A stretch of 64,000 nt of DNA from NCBI GenBank assembly GCA_963921355.3, contig OZ001190.1, forward strand, positions 4,464,001 to 4,528,000, in the 5' to 3' direction. The notes beneath the pieces were generated by a model, which worked only from the letters and a program-made list of their open reading frames with translations, had not been told where the DNA came from and did no database searches. Source of the DNA: CAWUEZ02 sp963921355 (GTDB lineage: Bacteria > Pseudomonadota > Alphaproteobacteria > Thalassobaculales > Thalassobaculaceae). Made by a program: the position numbers and the translations under genes. Position 1 is the stretch's first letter; each line of letters opens with the position of its first letter. Shown piece by piece: positions 24,029 through 32,498 of this stretch.

Positions 24029-26215
24029 TCAGGCCGGGTTCTCTCGCGCCGTCTGTCTGGCCAGTTTCGTGCGGGTCCAGACCATGACCAGGATGACGAG
24101 GACCGCCCCGGCGATGTTGGCGAGCAGCATCATCGGCCAGAAAGCGAGCGCGCCGCCGACGACCAGCACGGCGATCTCCAGAACTCCAATCGGTCCTTCG
24201 CTGTAGAGCTGAATGATCGCGTTGGTGGCGTAGATCCCGAACAGGGAGAAGAAGCCGATCTGCATCACCTGCAGGAAGTCGCCTGAGATCAGCGGCGTGT
24301 AAGCGAAGAGCAGCGGCACGATGTACAGACCTTTGGCGATCTTCCAGCTCTCGAAGCCGGTTGCCATCGGCCGCGAACCGGCGATTCCCGCCGCGGTGAA
24401 CGCGGCCAGGCAGACCGGCGGCGTCACGTTCGAATCCTGGCTCAGCCAGTAGATGATCAGGTGCGCGATCAGCAGTAAGGTCATGGTCTGGGCCGGGTCG
24501 ACCAGGGCCGGGCGGATGGTCACGGCGACCTCGAACGGAATGACGCCGACCAGGTCCCAGGCCTCGGATCTGGTCATCCCCTCTGCGACCTTTGCCACGT
24601 TTGGATGCTCCACCAAGAAAAACAGCGCCGACTGCGCCGGGTCGGTGATGCCCTGCACCAACTGCTCGACGACGATCGCATCGGCCATGATCCCGGCAAG
24701 GGCGGGCGCGGTCAGGATGGCGATGATGATGTAGGCCGCCGTAACCGGCAGGCCCATGCCGAGGACCAGCGAGGCGATCGCGATCAGCGCCAGCGCGATG
24801 ACCAGCGAGCCCTGGGACCACTGCACGATCATCAACGAGAAGCCGTTCCCGACGCCGCTGGTGACGATGGCGTTGTTCATCAGCCCGATGGTGACCAGCA
24901 GAATGGCGGTCAGCACCGACGCGTTCACGCCGGTGACCAGGGCCTCGATGATCTTCTTCGGACCCATGACGATGGGCTCGAAACTGTCACCCGGCACGAG
25001 CCGGGCGATCAGGCTGGTGAACCAGGAGGTCAGGATCAGGGCCGCGATCGACCAGCACGCAGCATAGGCCGGCGTGACGCCGGACAGCAGCAGCCAGACC
25101 ATCGTGGTCAGCGGGATGAGGAAGACCAGACCGCCTGAGACCAGCTTGCCGCGGTCGATCGTCATGTCGATTTCCGAGTCCGCGTTCCGCTTCACCGCCT
25201 CGATCCGAACGATGAAGGCGATGGACAGGAAGTAGAGGATCGCCGGCACCACCGACACGGCGACAATGGTGCCGTACGGAATGCCGGTATAGCTCGCCAT
25301 GACGAAGGCGCCGGCCCCCATGATCGGCGGCATGATCTGGCCGCCGGTCGATGCGGCCGCTTCCACGCCGCCGGCGAATTTCGGCCGGAACCCGTTCGCC
25401 TTCATCAGAGGGATGGTGATCACGCCGGTCGAGGCCGTATTCGCCACGGCCGACCCGGAGATCGTGCCGGTCAGGGCGGAGGAAATCACCGCGACGAACG
25501 CCGCACCGCCCTTGATCCGCCCGGCGACGGTCTTGGAGATCTCGATGACGAAATGGCTGGCGCCGGACACCACCAGAAACCCGCCGAAGATCATGAAGAG
25601 CGCGATGTTTGTCGACGAGATACCCGCCAGGATCCCGAACATGCCTTCGTCGTTGAACAGGCTGCGGAACAGCACGTCGTCGATCGGCAGGCTGGCGGCG
25701 CGGAACACCCCCGGCATGTAGGTGCCGAGGAACAGGATGTAGGACAGCGAGAGAATAACCAGGATCGGAATGACCCAGCCGGAGACCCGCCGGGACAGGT
25801 CGATACAGGCGAAGATCACGATCAGGCCGGCGGTCCAGTCGATCCAGGTCAGTTGCCAGCCCTGCCCGGTCACGGCGAGGGAGCGGTCGTAGATGTCGCT
25901 CTCGGCGCTGGCGATCCACATGGCCGAGGCGGCGATCGCCGTGGCGTAGGCCAGATCAAGGGTCCAGGCGAGCGGCGTGTTGGCGCGGCGTCCGAAGGGC
26001 GAGAGCGTGATCGCCGCCAGGAACGCGAAGCCACCGAAGTGGATTGCGTTCTGCCACATCCCCGGTTCGTTCAGATAGACGTTCGTGGCGATATGCCAGA
26101 TGCCGAAAGCCGCCGCGAAGACAACCGCCAGTCGGGCTGCGACCGTCCTGTTCGGTGCGGACAGATTCAATAGATCGGCGCGGTTGAACGCGCCGGCGTC
26201 TTCGCGATCGCTCAC
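24029..26215 (-). CDS. TRAP transporter fused permease (TAXI type)
   Basis: A 728-residue membrane protein fusing the small (DctQ-like) and large (DctM-like) permease domains of a TRAP transporter. The first 170 residues contain about four helices; the rest has the DctM fold, with conserved GTISGSAVANTASTGVITIPLM and GGQIMPPIMGAGAFVMA near residues 260-310 and GLPVTAAYIIIAILTAPAL further on. It imports a small carboxylate using the sodium gradient. It starts at GTG 26215. The cognate TAXI-type binding protein is immediately upstream (26287-27285), with a strong hairpin between the two genes. Confidence 0.92.
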   Translation of the reverse strand: MSDREDAGAFNRADLLNLSAPNRTVAARLAVVFAAAFGIWHIATNVYLNEPGMWQNAIHFGGFAFLAAITLSPFGRRANTPLAWTLDLAYATAIAASAMWIASAESDIYDRSLAVTGQGWQLTWIDWTAGLIVIFACIDLSRRVSGWVIPILVILSLSYILFLGTYMPGVFRAASLPIDDVLFRSLFNDEGMFGILAGISSTNIALFMIFGGFLVVSGASHFVIEISKTVAGRIKGGAAFVAVISSALTGTISGSAVANTASTGVITIPLMKANGFRPKFAGGVEAAASTGGQIMPPIMGAGAFVMASYTGIPYGTIVAVSVVPAILYFLSIAFIVRIEAVKRNADSEIDMTIDRGKLVSGGLVFLIPLTTMVWLLLSGVTPAYAACWSIAALILTSWFTSLIARLVPGDSFEPIVMGPKKIIEALVTGVNASVLTAILLVTIGLMNNAIVTSGVGNGFSLMIVQWSQGSLVIALALIAIASLVLGMGLPVTAAYIIIAILTAPALAGIMADAIVVEQLVQGITDPAQSALFFLVEHPNVAKVAEGMTRSEAWDLVGVIPFEVAVTIRPALVDPAQTMTLLLIAHLIIYWLSQDSNVTPPVCLAAFTAAGIAGSRPMATGFESWKIAKGLYIVPLLFAYTPLISGDFLQVMQIGFFSLFGIYATNAIIQLYSEGPIGVLEIAVLVVGGALAFWPMMLLANIAGAVLVILVMVWTRTKLARQTARENPA

Positions 26216-26237
26216 GATGGCCCCCCGAAATGCAAAG

Positions 26238-26269
26238 AACAGGAGCGCATCTTCCGACGCGCTCCTGTT
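26238..26269 (-). terminator. Intercistronic hairpin of the TAXI-TRAP operon
   Basis: An 11-bp stem AACAGGAGCGC/GCGCTCCTGTT with a 10-base loop, between the stop of the binding-protein gene and the start of the permease gene on the minus strand. Only a broken T-rich stretch follows (CTTTGCATTT), so it is probably a partial terminator or 3'-end stabiliser that yields more binding protein than permease. Confidence 0.6.
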
Positions 26270-26286
26270 GAGAAGTCGTCAGGAGC

Positions 26287-27285
26287 TTATTGCGCCTTCA
26301 GGTGGTCCGGAATGGTCAGACCGACCTCTTCGTAGTAGCGCTGAGCGCCCGGGTGCAGAGGCACCGGCAGGCCGGCAAGCGCCTTTTCCACCGCCATGGC
26401 CTTGGTGGCCGGATGGATCGCCTGCAGGAACGCCAGGTTCTCGTACATCGTCTTGGTCAGCATGTAGACGTGGTCGGCGTCCACCGTGTCATTGACCGCC
26501 AGGAAGTTCGGCTGCGCGACCGTCTGGACGTCCTTGGTCTGACCCGGATAGGTGCCCGCCGCGATGGTGTAGGGGACCCAGAGCTTGCGGCCGTCATCCA
26601 TCTTGGCGAGCTGATCCGCCGTAACGTCGACGATCGTGAACTTGTCGCTGTTGGCGGCCATCAGCTGGGTGATGGCACCGACCGGCGCCCCACCGGGCAT
26701 GCCAGCGACGGTGATCTGGCCGTTGGCCAGCGCCGCTCCGGTCGGACCGTAGCCGGCATACATCAGCTCGAAATCCTTATCCATATCGACGCCGAGGCCC
26801 GACAGCAGGACCCGGTTGGAGCCGATGGTGCCGGAATTCTGCTTGCCCATGCCGGCCGGCTGACCCTTCTGGGCGACAAAGTCGTCCATGGTCCCGGTCT
26901 TTGCCATCTCGGTCGGCACGATGAAGTGCTCGACGTTCTGCCAGAGCATGGTCACCGCCCGCAGGTTCTTCTGCGGCTCGGAGACCGGACCGGTGCCGGT
27001 CTTGGCATAGGCACCGAACAGGCCCTGCAGAATCGCGAAATCGGCGGTGCCCGCACCGAGCGCCTGCACGTTCGCGCCGGAGCCGGCGGAGTTCACCGCG
27101 GTCAGCGAGAACTTCTGCTTCGGCAGCAGCTTGACTTTGGAGAGCGTGGAGATCGCCGTGCCGACCGGGTGGTACGTGCCGCCGGTCGAGGCGGTGTTCA
27201 GGACGTAGTCCTTGTCGGCGGCGTGAGCCACGCCAGCGGTCATGGTCAGAGCGACGCCCAGCGCGAGCGTCTTCAACATGTTCAT
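26287..27285 (-). CDS. TAXI-family TRAP solute-binding protein
   Basis: A 332-residue periplasmic receptor. A signal peptide (MLKTLALGVALTMTAGVAHA, cleavage about residue 22) is followed by the TAXI signature YVLNTASTGGTYHPVGTAIS and a binding core with FSLTAVNSAGSGANVQALGAGTADFAIL. It delivers a carboxylate-like ligand to the fused permease encoded next. Relatives bind glutamate/glutamine or other organic acids; the ligand is not predictable here. GGGAGG precedes the start. The gene is first in a two-gene operon. Confidence 0.92.
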   Translation of the reverse strand: MNMLKTLALGVALTMTAGVAHAADKDYVLNTASTGGTYHPVGTAISTLSKVKLLPKQKFSLTAVNSAGSGANVQALGAGTADFAILQGLFGAYAKTGTGPVSEPQKNLRAVTMLWQNVEHFIVPTEMAKTGTMDDFVAQKGQPAGMGKQNSGTIGSNRVLLSGLGVDMDKDFELMYAGYGPTGAALANGQITVAGMPGGAPVGAITQLMAANSDKFTIVDVTADQLAKMDDGRKLWVPYTIAAGTYPGQTKDVQTVAQPNFLAVNDTVDADHVYMLTKTMYENLAFLQAIHPATKAMAVEKALAGLPVPLHPGAQRYYEEVGLTIPDHLKAQ

Positions 27286-27434
27286 TCTTGTAGCCTCCCG
27301 TTGACTGAAGCCGCGATGGCGGCTTACGCGTGCAGATATACTCGTTTTCGTAGGTTCTTAAAGAGCGGTCCCGGCACAGCGCGCGTTCCGGCCCCGGCGC
27401 GAAGGGTTAAGCGCTCCCCCATTTTCCCTCATTT

Positions 27435-27549
27435 GTACTCCCCGGGCTCGACCCGGGGCCCAGGGCACGGCGCGCTGGAACCTCGGAATCCGCGCATCAA
27501 CGTCTCAGCTCGCTGCTCGTCTAGGCCCCGGATCAAGTTCGGGGAGTAC
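27435..27549. repeat. Palindrome-bounded repeat overlapping a gene end
   Basis: Terminal inverted repeats GTACTCCCC (27435-27443) and GGGGAGTAC (27541-27549) enclose two shorter palindromes (CCCCGGGCTCGACCCGGGG and CCCCGGATCAAGTTCGGGG). The right arm supplies the last codons and the TGA stop of the amidohydrolase gene (stop at 27533-27535). It is related in style to the other CCCCGGAT repeats of this window. Confidence 0.65.
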
Positions 27550-28552
27550 CCTGAGGAACGTCGCCATCTAGAGATCCCACCGCCGGAAATCGCCAGAGCT
27601 CGGCGGCGTTGTCGACCAGGATACGGTCGCGCACCCCATCGTCGTCGCACCACTCGCCGAGCAGGGCCAGCAGTGCCCCCGTATCCGGTGCGGCGCCCAC
27701 GGCCGAGGCGTGCGGCCAGTTGCTGCCCCAGACCAGGCGTTCCGGCGCAAACCCGATCAGCAGCCGGGCGATCCGCTCGGCATTGCGATAGTGCGGGGCG
27801 TCGGGGTCGATCGCCTCCGGCCCCGACAATTTGACCCAGACCTTGTCGGCATCGATCAGGCGCAGCAGCGCCCGCATCCCCGGGTCGCGGTCCCCGACCG
27901 GCCCGAGGAAGCACCCGAGATGATCGAGGACGACCCGTCCCGGCCAGGCGCGAACCCGCTCTTCAACCTCCATCAGAAAGCGGCCGTCCATCTGCAGGTC
28001 GACATCCCATTGAACCGTGTCGTGTACCCGGTTCGCCAATCGGTCGGTCGCGGTCCAGTCGATCAGCCGTTCCCGATCGCGCATCTGAAACCGGGTGGCG
28101 ACGCAACCGATGGCGTCCAGATCGGACAGCTCGCCGTCGGAGACCTCCGGTCCGACCGCGGCGACGCCCCGTGCCGCCTCGACACCGAGATCCTGCAAGG
28201 TTTCCGACAGCACCGCATGGTCGAAGCCATAGGCGCTCGACTGCACGAGCACCACGCGCTCAACGCCCAGCGCGGCCTGAACCTGCGCATAGTCGCCAAA
28301 CGACGGGTCCGGGACCACGTGAACGTGGCTGTCGCAGGCTCCCGGGATGACAGGTACGGCGTGTACCGCCGGGCCCTCCGGTGTCCGACCTTCGGACGTC
28401 TCGGCCTCCGGCGCATTGAGGTCGCCGAGCAGGTCCTCGAACGAGGGCTCCGGTTCGCCGCCGGGTGGCGGCGGCAGTTCATAGAAGGCCGGATCGCTGG
28501 GCAGGATGAGCGACGGTTTATTGGCAGGTAGTTCAGACGGCGGTTTGGACAT
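27533..28552 (-). CDS. Amidohydrolase 2 (PDC hydrolase-like) family protein
   Basis: A 339-residue TIM-barrel metal hydrolase. The core begins at about residue 72 with GACDSHVHVVPD, the metal-binding HxH, and continues with VVLVQSSAYGFDHAV, VVLDHLGCF and ERLVWGSNWPHASA, as in 2-pyrone-4,6-dicarboxylate hydrolase and related lactonases. The first 70 residues are an unusual Pro/Glu-rich extension (PPPPGGEPEPSFEDLLGDL) not needed for the fold; a shorter start is possible but no better ATG is evident. Its 3' end lies in a repeat element. It is divergent from the flagellin gene, with only 58 bases between start codons. The substrate is unknown. Confidence 0.78.
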   Translation of the reverse strand: MSKPPSELPANKPSLILPSDPAFYELPPPPGGEPEPSFEDLLGDLNAPEAETSEGRTPEGPAVHAVPVIPGACDSHVHVVPDPSFGDYAQVQAALGVERVVLVQSSAYGFDHAVLSETLQDLGVEAARGVAAVGPEVSDGELSDLDAIGCVATRFQMRDRERLIDWTATDRLANRVHDTVQWDVDLQMDGRFLMEVEERVRAWPGRVVLDHLGCFLGPVGDRDPGMRALLRLIDADKVWVKLSGPEAIDPDAPHYRNAERIARLLIGFAPERLVWGSNWPHASAVGAAPDTGALLALLGEWCDDDGVRDRILVDNAAELWRFPAVGSLDGDVPQGTPRT

Positions 28553-28584
28553 TGAGGCCCTGTCACTATCCCGTTCGCTTATTC

Positions 28585-28598
28585 GGCACGGCGTTTGC
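28585..28598 (+). promoter_or_regulatory. Sigma-54 (RpoN) promoter of the flagellin gene
   Basis: GGCACG-GCGT-TTGC, with GG at 28585-28586 and GC at 28597-28598, is a near-perfect -24/-12 element (GG-N10-GC). The expected start of transcription is about 28610, one base before the flagellin ATG. Sigma-54 control of late flagellar genes is known in Caulobacter and relatives. Confidence 0.75.
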
Positions 28599-28610
28599 TT
28601 AGTGTCCTAC

Positions 28611-29457
28611 ATGGCCTTGTCGATCCGCACCAACCCGGAATCGCTCACGGCGCTGCGCAACCTCGCGGCAGCGGGGACGGTCTCGTCTGAAAACGCTCAA
28701 CAGCTCTCGACCGGCCTCAAGGTCCGCGGCGCGCGGGACGACGCATCCAACTTCGCGATCGCCCAGGGCCTGCGGTCAGACGTGCGGGCTATCGGCGCCA
28801 TCATCCAAGGCCTGAACAACGCCAAGGGCATCGCCCGGGTCGCGCTTGCGGGTGCCACGGCCGTTTCGGATCTCTTCACGCTTCTACGGCAGAAGATCAC
28901 AGAGGGCGCAAACGAGGGCAACACCACCCAGCAGCAGCAGCTCTTGCAGGACGACTATGAGGAACTGCTGGCACAGGTGCGCTCGGTCCTGGAGAACGCG
29001 GAGTTCAACGGCGTCAAACATCGTCATCGAGACCGCCATCCCGTTCAACACGGTGATCGGCACCGTCCAGAACGTCGACGTTCTGGCGAACCTGGACGGC
29101 GACACCCTTCGGCTGGACGGTCAGCGCCTGGTTCTGTCCTACGCGTTGTTGGATCAGGAGGACATTTCGACCCCGGCCAACGCGCTGAACGCTCTCACGG
29201 TCCTGAACCAGGAAGAGGACCGGGTTGCCACGGCGCTCGGCAGCCTGGGGGCCGATCTGCGGGCGCTGGAGCTGCAGACGACCCAGCTGCAGGCGACCTT
29301 GGACGCAACCGAAGAAGGTCTCGGCAACATCGTCGACGCCGACATCGCCAGGGCGTCCGCCGAACAGGCAGCCGCCGAGGTGCGCGGAGAGCTCGCCGCC
29401 CAGACCCTCAATATCGCAAACAGCGCGCCGCAAATCGTGCTCGGATTGTTCCAGTAG
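28611..29457 (+). pseudogene. Flagellin, short type, with one-base frameshift
   Basis: MALSIRTNPESLTALRNL is the conserved flagellin N-terminus and IVLGLFQ the C-terminus. The frame breaks at 29016-29018, where an AAA run has one A too many: FNGV continues as NIVIETAIPFN in the next frame. With the base removed the protein is 281 residues, a short flagellin consisting of the D0/D1 helices with a small central loop. As in other axial proteins, no Cys, His, Trp or internal Met is seen. The gene has a sigma-54 promoter and almost no leader. It is either a broken flagellin copy or a sequencing indel; no other flagellin gene is in the window. Confidence 0.82.
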
Positions 29458-29477
29458 TCGACCTCTAGACGCTTCTC

Positions 29478-30164
29478 GTGCCCGTCGACATCCGCGACAC
29501 TGCCCGCATGCACCAGATCCCCTGCAACGCGGGCCTGACATTCGACCTCGACCCGACCCAAGCCGCGCTGCTGGCCATCGACCTGCAGCGCGACTTCCTC
29601 GACCCGCAAGGCTATGTCGCGGTGACCGGGAACGACATCGCACCGATGCGCGCCATCATCCCGAACGCGGTCGCCCTGATCGCGGCCGCCCGCTCGGCCG
29701 GCCTGACTGTGATCCACACCCGCGAGGGCTATGCGCCGGACCTGAGCGACATGCACCCGCTGAAACGCGAGCGCCAAGTCGCCGGCCGCGTGGGACCGCT
29801 CGGCCGGTTTCTGATCCGGGGCGAGACCGGTCATGGCCACATCGCCGAATGCCTGCCGCGTGACGGCGAGAGGGTGATCGACAAGCCGGGTTTCGGCAGC
29901 TTCTACCGCACCGATCTCGAGCGTCATCTCCGCGACCGGGGGATCGAGCGTCTGATCCTGTTCGGCGTCACCACCCAGTGCTGCGTGGCCTCGACCCTGC
30001 GCGAAGCCGTCGACCGCGGCTTCTACTGCCTGACCGTCGAGGATGCCTGTGCCGCCACGACACCTGAGCTGCACGCCGCGACGATCCAGTCGATCTACGG
30101 CGAAGGCAACCTGTTCGGCTGGGTCAGCGATACCCAGCGGGTGATCGCGGGGTTGGGGGAATAG
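29478..30164 (+). CDS. Isochorismatase-fold cysteine hydrolase
   Basis: A cysteine amidohydrolase of the isochorismatase superfamily, 228 residues from GTG 29478 or 218 from ATG 29508; neither has a strong ribosome site. The catalytic aspartate is in LLAIDLQRDFL and the nucleophile in TTQCCVASTLREA; GFGSFYRTDL is the usual substrate-loop region. Relatives hydrolyse ureidoacrylate, biuret, N-carbamoyl compounds or nicotinamide. It starts shortly after the flagellin gene, but a functional link is unlikely. The substrate is not assignable. Confidence 0.82.
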   Translation: MPVDIRDTARMHQIPCNAGLTFDLDPTQAALLAIDLQRDFLDPQGYVAVTGNDIAPMRAIIPNAVALIAAARSAGLTVIHTREGYAPDLSDMHPLKRERQVAGRVGPLGRFLIRGETGHGHIAECLPRDGERVIDKPGFGSFYRTDLERHLRDRGIERLILFGVTTQCCVASTLREAVDRGFYCLTVEDACAATTPELHAATIQSIYGEGNLFGWVSDTQRVIAGLGE

Positions 30165-30269
30165 GCGTCCCTCGATACGCCCCCCGATCAAGTCAGGGGG
30201 CTGCTCGGGACAAGGTGAGTTGTAGGACCTCGCCCTGAGCAAGCGCGACAGCGCTGTGTCGAAGGGCGC
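30165..30269. repeat. MITE-like repeat, copy 2
   Basis: Left end GCGTCCCTCGATAC and right end GTGTCGAAGGGCGC are imperfect terminal inverted repeats. The interior has GCTGCTCGGGACAAGGT and CCTCGCCCTGAGCA as in the copies at 23888 and 48841, plus a CCCCCCGATCAAGTCAGGGGG palindrome-like core. It directly adjoins the stop codons of both flanking convergent genes. Confidence 0.72.
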
Positions 30270-30767
30270 TCAACCCATCTGAAACGCCCCACCGGACGCA
30301 CGGTACCGATCCAGCATCTCCATCGTCCGCGCGACCTGGGGAAGGCCGTCCTCGGGCAACGCGTCGGGCGCGAAGAACCGCACATCCAGGCTCTCCTCGT
30401 GATCGGGCCGCGGGGTCCCTGACCATTCGGTGACATGGAAGATCATGGAGAAGGCGTACAGCACGTCGCCGTGGGGATAGTCGATCCGGTCGAGCACCGG
30501 GTCGCTGGCGAACCCGATCGGCGTCAGACCGTGGGCGCTCAACCCGGTTTCCTCCAGCAACTCCTGACGGGCGGTCTCTTCAATGGTCTGGCCGAGTTCG
30601 GCGGAACCGGCCGGCCAGCCCCAGAGTCTGAAGTCACCGCGCCGGATCAGCAGGACCTCCCCCGCCGCGTTCTCCACGATGATCCGCGTCCCCGGCATCA
30701 GCACCGGACGTGGTCCAATCAGCTTGCGCAGCTGTCCGAGATAGCTGTCGGCGAAACCGGCGCTCAC
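30270..30767 (-). CDS. NUDIX hydrolase
   Basis: A 165-residue NUDIX-fold hydrolase acting on nucleoside diphosphate-linked or similar pyrophosphates. The NUDIX box reads GSAELGQTIEETARQELLEETGL in outline: the EE pair and the preceding E that bind magnesium are kept, but the consensus Glu at position 7 and Arg of RE are both Gln. The N-terminal PGTRIIVENAAGEVLLIRRGDF strand is normal. The substitutions may reflect different substrate specificity. It is convergent with the isochorismatase-fold gene across a repeat, and 25 bases downstream of the UxaA-type gene. Confidence 0.85.
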   Translation of the reverse strand: MSAGFADSYLGQLRKLIGPRPVLMPGTRIIVENAAGEVLLIRRGDFRLWGWPAGSAELGQTIEETARQELLEETGLSAHGLTPIGFASDPVLDRIDYPHGDVLYAFSMIFHVTEWSGTPRPDHEESLDVRFFAPDALPEDGLPQVARTMEMLDRYRASGGAFQMG

Positions 30768-30792
30768 GCGCCCACCTCACAGTCCATTGGAC

Positions 30793-32328
30793 TCACATCA
30801 CCGCGCCGATCTGCCAGGGAATGAACTCGTTGTCGCCGAGCCCCTGGGCTTCCGACTTGGTCTGATCGCCGGAGGCCACGGCCAGCAACCGGTCGAAGAT
30901 CCGCTGGCCCATCTCTTCGATCGAGATCCCTTCATCGAGCACTTCGCCGCAGTTGATGTCCATGTCGTCGGACATGCGCTGATACATCGGCGTGTTGGTC
31001 GCGAGCTTGAGCGAGGGTGCCGGCTTGCAGCCGTAGACCGAGCCGCGCCCGGTGGTGAAGCAGACGATGTTGGACCCGCTCGCCACCTCGCCGGTGATCG
31101 AACAGGGGTCGTAGCCGGGGCTGTCCATGAAGACGAAGCCCTTGGTGTCGATGGTCTCGGCGTATTTGTACACCCCGGTTAGGTTGCTGGTCCCACCCTT
31201 GGCGGCCGCGCCGAGCGACTTCTCCAGAATTGTCGTCAGGCCGCCACGCTTGTTCCCAGGGGACGGGTTGTTGTTCATCTCACCGCCGTTGCGTGCGGTG
31301 TAGTCCTCCCACCACTTGATGCGCTCGACCAGCTTCTCACCAACCTCGCGGCTGACCGCCCGGCGGGTCAACAGGTGTTCGGCACCATAGATTTCCGGGG
31401 TCTCCGCCAGCACAGCGGTTCCCCCATGCCGGACTAGGAGGTTGGCCGCCTCGCCGAGGGCCGGGTTCGCCGTCATCCCGGAATACGCATCGGACCCCCC
31501 GCACTGCAGGGCCAGAGTCAGCTCGCTGGCCGGACAGGTGCTGCGGCTCACCTCATTTGCCGCCGGCAGCATGTCGCGAACCATCCCGGCTCCCCAGTCC
31601 ACCGTCTTCCGCAGGCCACCGGCATCCTGGATGTTCATGGTCTGGAAGCCGGCTCCGCGCTCGATCCCGTAGGCGTCGAGCAGGAAGTCGATCTGGTTCA
31701 CCTCGCAGCCGAGACCGACCATCAGGACCCCGGCGAAGTTCGGATGCCGGGCCATGCCCCACAACACGCGCTGCAGGTTGGCGTACCCCTCGCCGTCACC
31801 CGCCATTCCGCATCCGGTGGAATGGGTCAGGGCGACCACACCGTCGACATTGGGGTAGCGCGCCAGCACATCCGGCGTAATCGCCTCGGCGATGTAGCGC
31901 GCCGCGGTCGCCGAGCAGTTCACGCTGGTCAGAACACCGATGTAGTTGCGGGTTCCGATCCGTCCGCTCGGCCGTTGAAACCCCTGGAATGTCGCCCGGT
32001 CGCTGTCGTTGAAATAGGCCGTCGGCTTGGCGTCCTGCCCGAACGCGTAGTCGCGCTCAAAGTCCTGCATTTCGACGTTGTGGACATGGACGTGCTCGCC
32101 GGGGGCGATGGGCTCCGACGCGAAGCCGATGATCTGGTCGTACTTGCGGATCGGCGCCCCGGTCGCAATCGCTTGCGTGGCGATCTTGTGGCCCGCCGGC
32201 ACGGCCTGCTGGGTCTCCACAGACTCGCCCGACAGGGCGACGCCGGGCGTCAGATCCATGCGCGCGGTGACGACGTTGTCGGCGGCGTTCAGGCGCACGG
32301 TCAACCGATGGGCGTCCGTTTCGGCCAT
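30793..32328 (-). CDS. UxaA/GarD-family altronate or galactarate dehydratase-like protein
   Basis: A 511-residue protein with an N-terminal SAF domain (about 1-100) and the UxaA catalytic region (GRIGTRNYIGVLTSVNCSA, ALTHSTGCGM, LQCGGSDAYSGMTANPA, CFTTGRGSVYG). Relatives dehydrate altronate, galactarate or sulfolactate-like hydroxy acids with iron or a cysteine-based centre. No UxaB or sugar isomerase is adjacent, so the substrate is open. GGAGAG precedes the ATG at 32328. It is divergent from the MarR-GNAT regulator gene, which may control it. Confidence 0.88.
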   Translation of the reverse strand: MAETDAHRLTVRLNAADNVVTARMDLTPGVALSGESVETQQAVPAGHKIATQAIATGAPIRKYDQIIGFASEPIAPGEHVHVHNVEMQDFERDYAFGQDAKPTAYFNDSDRATFQGFQRPSGRIGTRNYIGVLTSVNCSATAARYIAEAITPDVLARYPNVDGVVALTHSTGCGMAGDGEGYANLQRVLWGMARHPNFAGVLMVGLGCEVNQIDFLLDAYGIERGAGFQTMNIQDAGGLRKTVDWGAGMVRDMLPAANEVSRSTCPASELTLALQCGGSDAYSGMTANPALGEAANLLVRHGGTAVLAETPEIYGAEHLLTRRAVSREVGEKLVERIKWWEDYTARNGGEMNNNPSPGNKRGGLTTILEKSLGAAAKGGTSNLTGVYKYAETIDTKGFVFMDSPGYDPCSITGEVASGSNIVCFTTGRGSVYGCKPAPSLKLATNTPMYQRMSDDMDINCGEVLDEGISIEEMGQRIFDRLLAVASGDQTKSEAQGLGDNEFIPWQIGAVM

Positions 32329-32446
32329 GGCACTCTCTCCCGGGAAGTTCGTTGATTTCGGTCTTTGTCTTGGGCGCGAGCATAGCGCGGCGGCGGTCCG
32401 GCTTGGAACGCACGAGATCGCCGGAGGTCTGAGAAGATGGCAATTA

Positions 32447-32477
32447 TATGCTTAGAGCAACTATCTTTATGCTAAAA
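32447..32477. promoter_or_regulatory. Candidate operator in the divergent uxaA-like/marR-GNAT gap
   Basis: Direct repeats TATGCTTAGA (32447) and TATGCTAAAA (32468) are spaced exactly 21 bp, two helical turns, in the AT-rich part of a 170-bp divergent intergenic region. A short inverted repeat TGCT-TAG-AGCA overlaps the first. Position fits binding by the MarR-type regulator starting at 32499. Confidence 0.4.
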
Positions 32478-32498
32478 ACAACGAAATGGAGGTGGTTC

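Noticed and set aside
29010..29025. Programmed frameshift in the flagellin gene
   Set aside because: The site has only an AAA run, without a canonical slippery heptamer, stimulatory Shine-Dalgarno or pseudoknot; error or mutation is simpler.
30180..30201. Terminator for the isochorismatase-fold gene
   Set aside because: The CCCCCCGATC/CAGGGGG palindrome has no T-run and belongs to the dispersed repeat, so it was annotated as a repeat.
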